From: Streptomyces violaceus
GTDB lineage: Bacteria; Actinomycetota; Actinomycetes; Streptomycetales; Streptomycetaceae
NCBI GenBank assembly: GCA_000715635.1
Contig: KL569154.1
Coordinates: 33,067-40,723 of the forward strand
Direction of reading: 5' to 3'
Length of the DNA stretch: 7,657 nt
Positions 5,051-7,657 of this stretch are shown here, piece after piece; position 1 is the stretch's first letter, and each line of letters begins with the position of its first letter. The notes below the pieces were generated by a model that saw nothing but the letters and a program-made list of their open reading frames with translations, had not been told where the DNA came from and made no database searches. The position numbers and the translations under genes are program-made.

Positions 5051-7632
5051 ATGCCATCCGCTGACAGATTCACGCGGCGCCGGGCCCCGGCCGCCGTGGC
5101 GCTGACCCTCGGTGCGGGCCTGCTGGCCGCACCGGTCGCCCCCGCGCACGCGGCGGAGCCGCCCCGGCCCGCCGCCCGTTACACCTTCGACCAGGACGAC
5201 ATGGCCTCCGGAAAGATCGCCGACAGTTCCGGCAACGGCCTGACGGCAGACCTGGTGAACGCCTCCAGCGCCCGGTCCGTCGAGGGCACGGCCGGGGGGA
5301 AGGCCCTCGCTCTGCCCGGCGGTGCGGCCGACTCCAGCGGCGCGTACGTCCGCCTGCCTCGCGGCGTGGTCGGCGACGCGGCCGACCTGACGGTCTCCGC
5401 GCGCGTGAAGTGGAGCGGCGGCAAGTCGCCCTGGCAGCGGATCTTCGACCTGGGCACCAACACCACGAGGTACCTCTTCAGCACCCCGTACAACGGCAGC
5501 GGTCTGCTCCAGACCTCGGTGACCACCGGCGGAGGGGGCGCGGAGGCGCAGGTCCGCGGTTACGCGCCGCTCCCGGCGGACGAGTGGCGGACGGTGACCG
5601 TCACCCTCGACACCTCCGCGGGCCGGCTCACCACCTACCTCGACGGCGTGGCGGTCTCCTCCGCCGAGACCGGCATCAAGGCCAAGGACCTGCTGGAGAG
5701 TTCGGCCACCGCCGCCGGCTACATCGGCAAGTCCCTCTACCCGGACCCGCTGCTCAAGGGCGCGATCGACGACTTCACCGTGTGGCACGCGGCGCTGAGC
5801 GCCGAGCAGGTGGCCGGTACGGTCGGTACCGTGCCGACCGTCCAGGAGCTCTCGAAGACGTCCTTCGAGGTCCGTACCACCACCGGGACCGCCCCGTCCC
5901 TCCCGGCCGCCGCCCGCGCCTCCTTCTCCGACGGCTACGACCGCGACATACCGGTCACCTGGGACGCCGTACCGTCCGAGAAGTACGCGAAGCCCGGGAC
6001 GTTCACCGTCGCCGGGACCGCGGCCGGACGCGCGGTGCGGGCCACCGTCACCGTGGTCCGCGAGGGACAGCTCACCGTCGACCTCGGCTCGGACACCGGC
6101 GCGTTCCACGGCGGCGCCTCCGGCACCCTCTACGGCGTGTACGGACCGGACGTGCCCACCAACAACCTCATGGAGGGCATGGGCCTGCGCACGGTCTCCA
6201 CCAAGGCGCAGGACGGCCCGCAGCACCCCGGTGCCGACGCGCTGGAGGTGGTCAAGCCGCTGGCCGACTCCACCGACGGCGATGTGTACATCTACATGAC
6301 CGACATCCACCGCGGCTTCCCGTACCAGTGGCCGGGCGACACGCCCGAGGAGAAGCTCAAGCTCTACCGGGAGAAGGTCGCGAACCAGGTCGACCAGGTC
6401 CTGAAGCTGCCGAAGCAGTACCAGGACAACGTCGTCTTCGTGCCGTTCAACGAGCCCGAGGGCAACATGTTCGGCACCGGCGAGTGGAGCTACGACAAGG
6501 TCAGCTGGCTCGACGATCCCGACGACTTCTTCGCCGCCTGGGACGACTTCCACCGGCTCATCAAGGGCAAGATGCCCGAGGCCCGTATCGCCGGCCCCAA
6601 CACCAGCGTCCTGTACGACCAGGTGAAGGGCTTCCTCACCCACACCCTGGCGGCCGGCACCCTCCCGGACGTCATCACCTGGCACGAGCTGAGCCACCCG
6701 GAGGCGGTGCGCGACAGCGTCGCCAAGTACCGGGCGTGGGAGAAGGAGCTGTTCAAGGGCACCGACAAGGCGGGCACCGAACTGCCCGTCAACATCAACG
6801 AGTACGCCTTCAACTACCACACCTCGGTGCCCGGCCAGATGATCCAGTGGGTGTCCGCGATCGAGGAGTCCAAGGTCGACGCCGACATCGCGTACTGGAA
6901 CATCGACGGCAACCTCTCCGACTCCGCGGTGCAGTCGAACCGCGGCAACGGCCAGTGGTGGCTGCTCAACTCGTACGCCTCGATGAGCGGGCACACGGTG
7001 AAGGTGACCCCGCCGTTCCCGGGCGAGAACTACACCATGCAGGGCGTCGCCACCCTCGACGAGAAGCGGAAGCAGGCCCGGCTGCTCTTCGGCGGCTCCA
7101 CCGGCAAGGGCCACATCACCTTCGCGGGCGTCCCGAAGAAGCTGTTCGGCGACCGAGTGCACGCCTGGGTGAAGGAGATCGAGTGGAGCGGGCAGGTGGG
7201 CGACCACTCCGGCCCGAAGCTGCTCGCGGAGCAGAACCTGAAGGTCGCTGACGACGGCACGGTGGTGGTCGACTTCGGCGACGGCGCGCTGCCGAAGCTC
7301 AAGGAGTCCTCGGCGTACGAGATCGTCCTCAGCCCGGCCGGGAAGGCGAAGGGCACACAGTCCCCGCCCGTGCGCTGGCAGGGTTCGTACGAGGCGGAGG
7401 ACGCCGCCCACACCGGGTCCGGCTGGTCGAAGAACGGCCCGGAGGGCTCGCCCCGCGACGTGTCGAAGTTCTACACCTCCGGCGGCTACGACGTGGGCGG
7501 TCTGCGCACCGGCTCGGACGTCACGCTGGACTTCACCGTGGACGTGCCCGAGGACGGCACCTACGACCTGAGCGTCTTCGCCAACTCCCTCAACACCTTC
7601 GACAAGGTGAAGGAGCAGGGCCCGACCAATGT
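5051..7632 (+). CDS. Secreted multidomain glycoside hydrolase (LamG, Ig-like, probable clan GH-A barrel, CBM start); 3' end cut by the contig edge
   Basis: About 860 genomic codons are present without a stop. A signal peptide opens the protein (TRRR, hydrophobic core, likely cut AHA|A after residue 34); the arginines leave Tat or Sec export open. Next come a LamG/concanavalin-A-like domain (about 43-257, YTFDQDD, DSSGNG, and the late AIDDFTVWHAALS), an Ig-like domain (about 261-336, VTWDAVPSEKYAKPGTFTV), and a catalytic region (about 341-660). In that region VVFVPFNEPEGNMF places E468 as candidate acid/base, and VNINEYAF places E584 as candidate nucleophile; the 116-residue spacing and NE(P) motif suit a clan GH-A (beta/alpha)8 glycosidase. 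WHELSH (544-549) may line the pocket. A beta-rich domain (about 665-770) follows, then the start of a CBM6/CBM35-like module (YEAED at 780-784). It should degrade an extracellular polysaccharide. I cannot assign a GH family or substrate. The last codons before the edge read GPTNV. Confidence 0.88.
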
Positions 7633-7657
7633 CTGTCTCTTATACACATCTCTGATG
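7633..7657. other. Sequencing adapter: Tn5/Nextera mosaic end plus start of 454 primer-A complement
   Basis: CTGTCTCTTATACACATCT (7633-7651) is the complete 19-bp Tn5 mosaic end used in Nextera tagmentation. The next six bases, CTGATG, match the start of the reverse complement of the Roche 454 primer A (from memory). This is library sequence left on a contig end. Read as protein it adds CLLYTSLM to the hydrolase, including a TTA codon that is not real. Confidence 0.95.

Noticed and set aside
4714..5073. N-terminal extension of the LacI-family protein to 463 residues
   Set aside because: It would run through the operators and both promoters into the divergent gene. The DNA-binding domain and ribosome site place the start at the GTG at 4713.
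4976..7411. An 811-codon open frame on the minus strand opposite the secreted hydrolase
   Set aside because: It is a shadow caused by strong third-position GC bias. Its sequence is low complexity (rich in G, V, R, D), it has no recognisable domain, and the opposite strand encodes clear domains.
7633..7651. A natural Tn5 or IS50 end
   Set aside because: The 19-bp mosaic end is an engineered hybrid used in library preparation, it is followed by 454 primer sequence and it sits at the very end of the window.

Overview
The window looks like Streptomyces or a close actinomycete relative. It is GC-rich with strong third-position G/C bias, has long antisense shadow ORFs, a GTG-started LacI regulator, and a CUT1 sugar importer with no ATPase gene beside it. 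It carries a carbohydrate-use locus arranged divergently around one control region.

Left arm, all on the minus strand and transcribed from right to left: a LacI-family repressor (3682-4713), a 197-nt spacer containing a 12-bp stem-loop and a family of degenerate repeats, a sugar-binding lipoprotein (2237-3484), a MalF-type permease (1333-2234), a MalG-type permease (500-1336), and the start of a probable cytosolic glycoside hydrolase that runs off the left edge (1-418). The transporter genes overlap or nearly touch (GTGA/ATGA junctions), as in an operon. As given, the MalF-type gene is broken by a one-base frameshift near 1875.

Centre (4714-5050): a compact bidirectional regulatory region. 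Each direction has a recognisable -35/-10 promoter with a 17-nt spacer. Four copies of a palindrome with core CGAACCGGTTCG are present, two per promoter, with one copy of each pair at the predicted transcription start. The simplest reading is that the LacI protein represses itself, perhaps the ABC operon by read-through, and the divergent enzyme gene.

Right arm, plus strand: one large secreted multidomain protein (from 5051) with signal peptide, LamG-like domain, Ig-like domain, a probable clan GH-A catalytic barrel with candidate catalytic glutamates E468 and E584, a C-terminal beta domain, and the start of a carbohydrate-binding module. The model is that this enzyme cuts a polysaccharide outside the cell, the binding protein and permeases import the oligosaccharides (probably energised by a shared MsiK-type ATPase encoded elsewhere), the cytosolic hydrolase finishes degradation, and LacI senses a product. 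The substrate cannot be named from sequence alone.

The last 25 bases (7633-7657) are not genomic. They match the Tn5/Nextera mosaic end followed by the first bases of a Roche 454 primer-A complement. The window therefore ends at an untrimmed contig edge, which also makes a sequencing indel the most likely cause of the frameshift in the permease gene.
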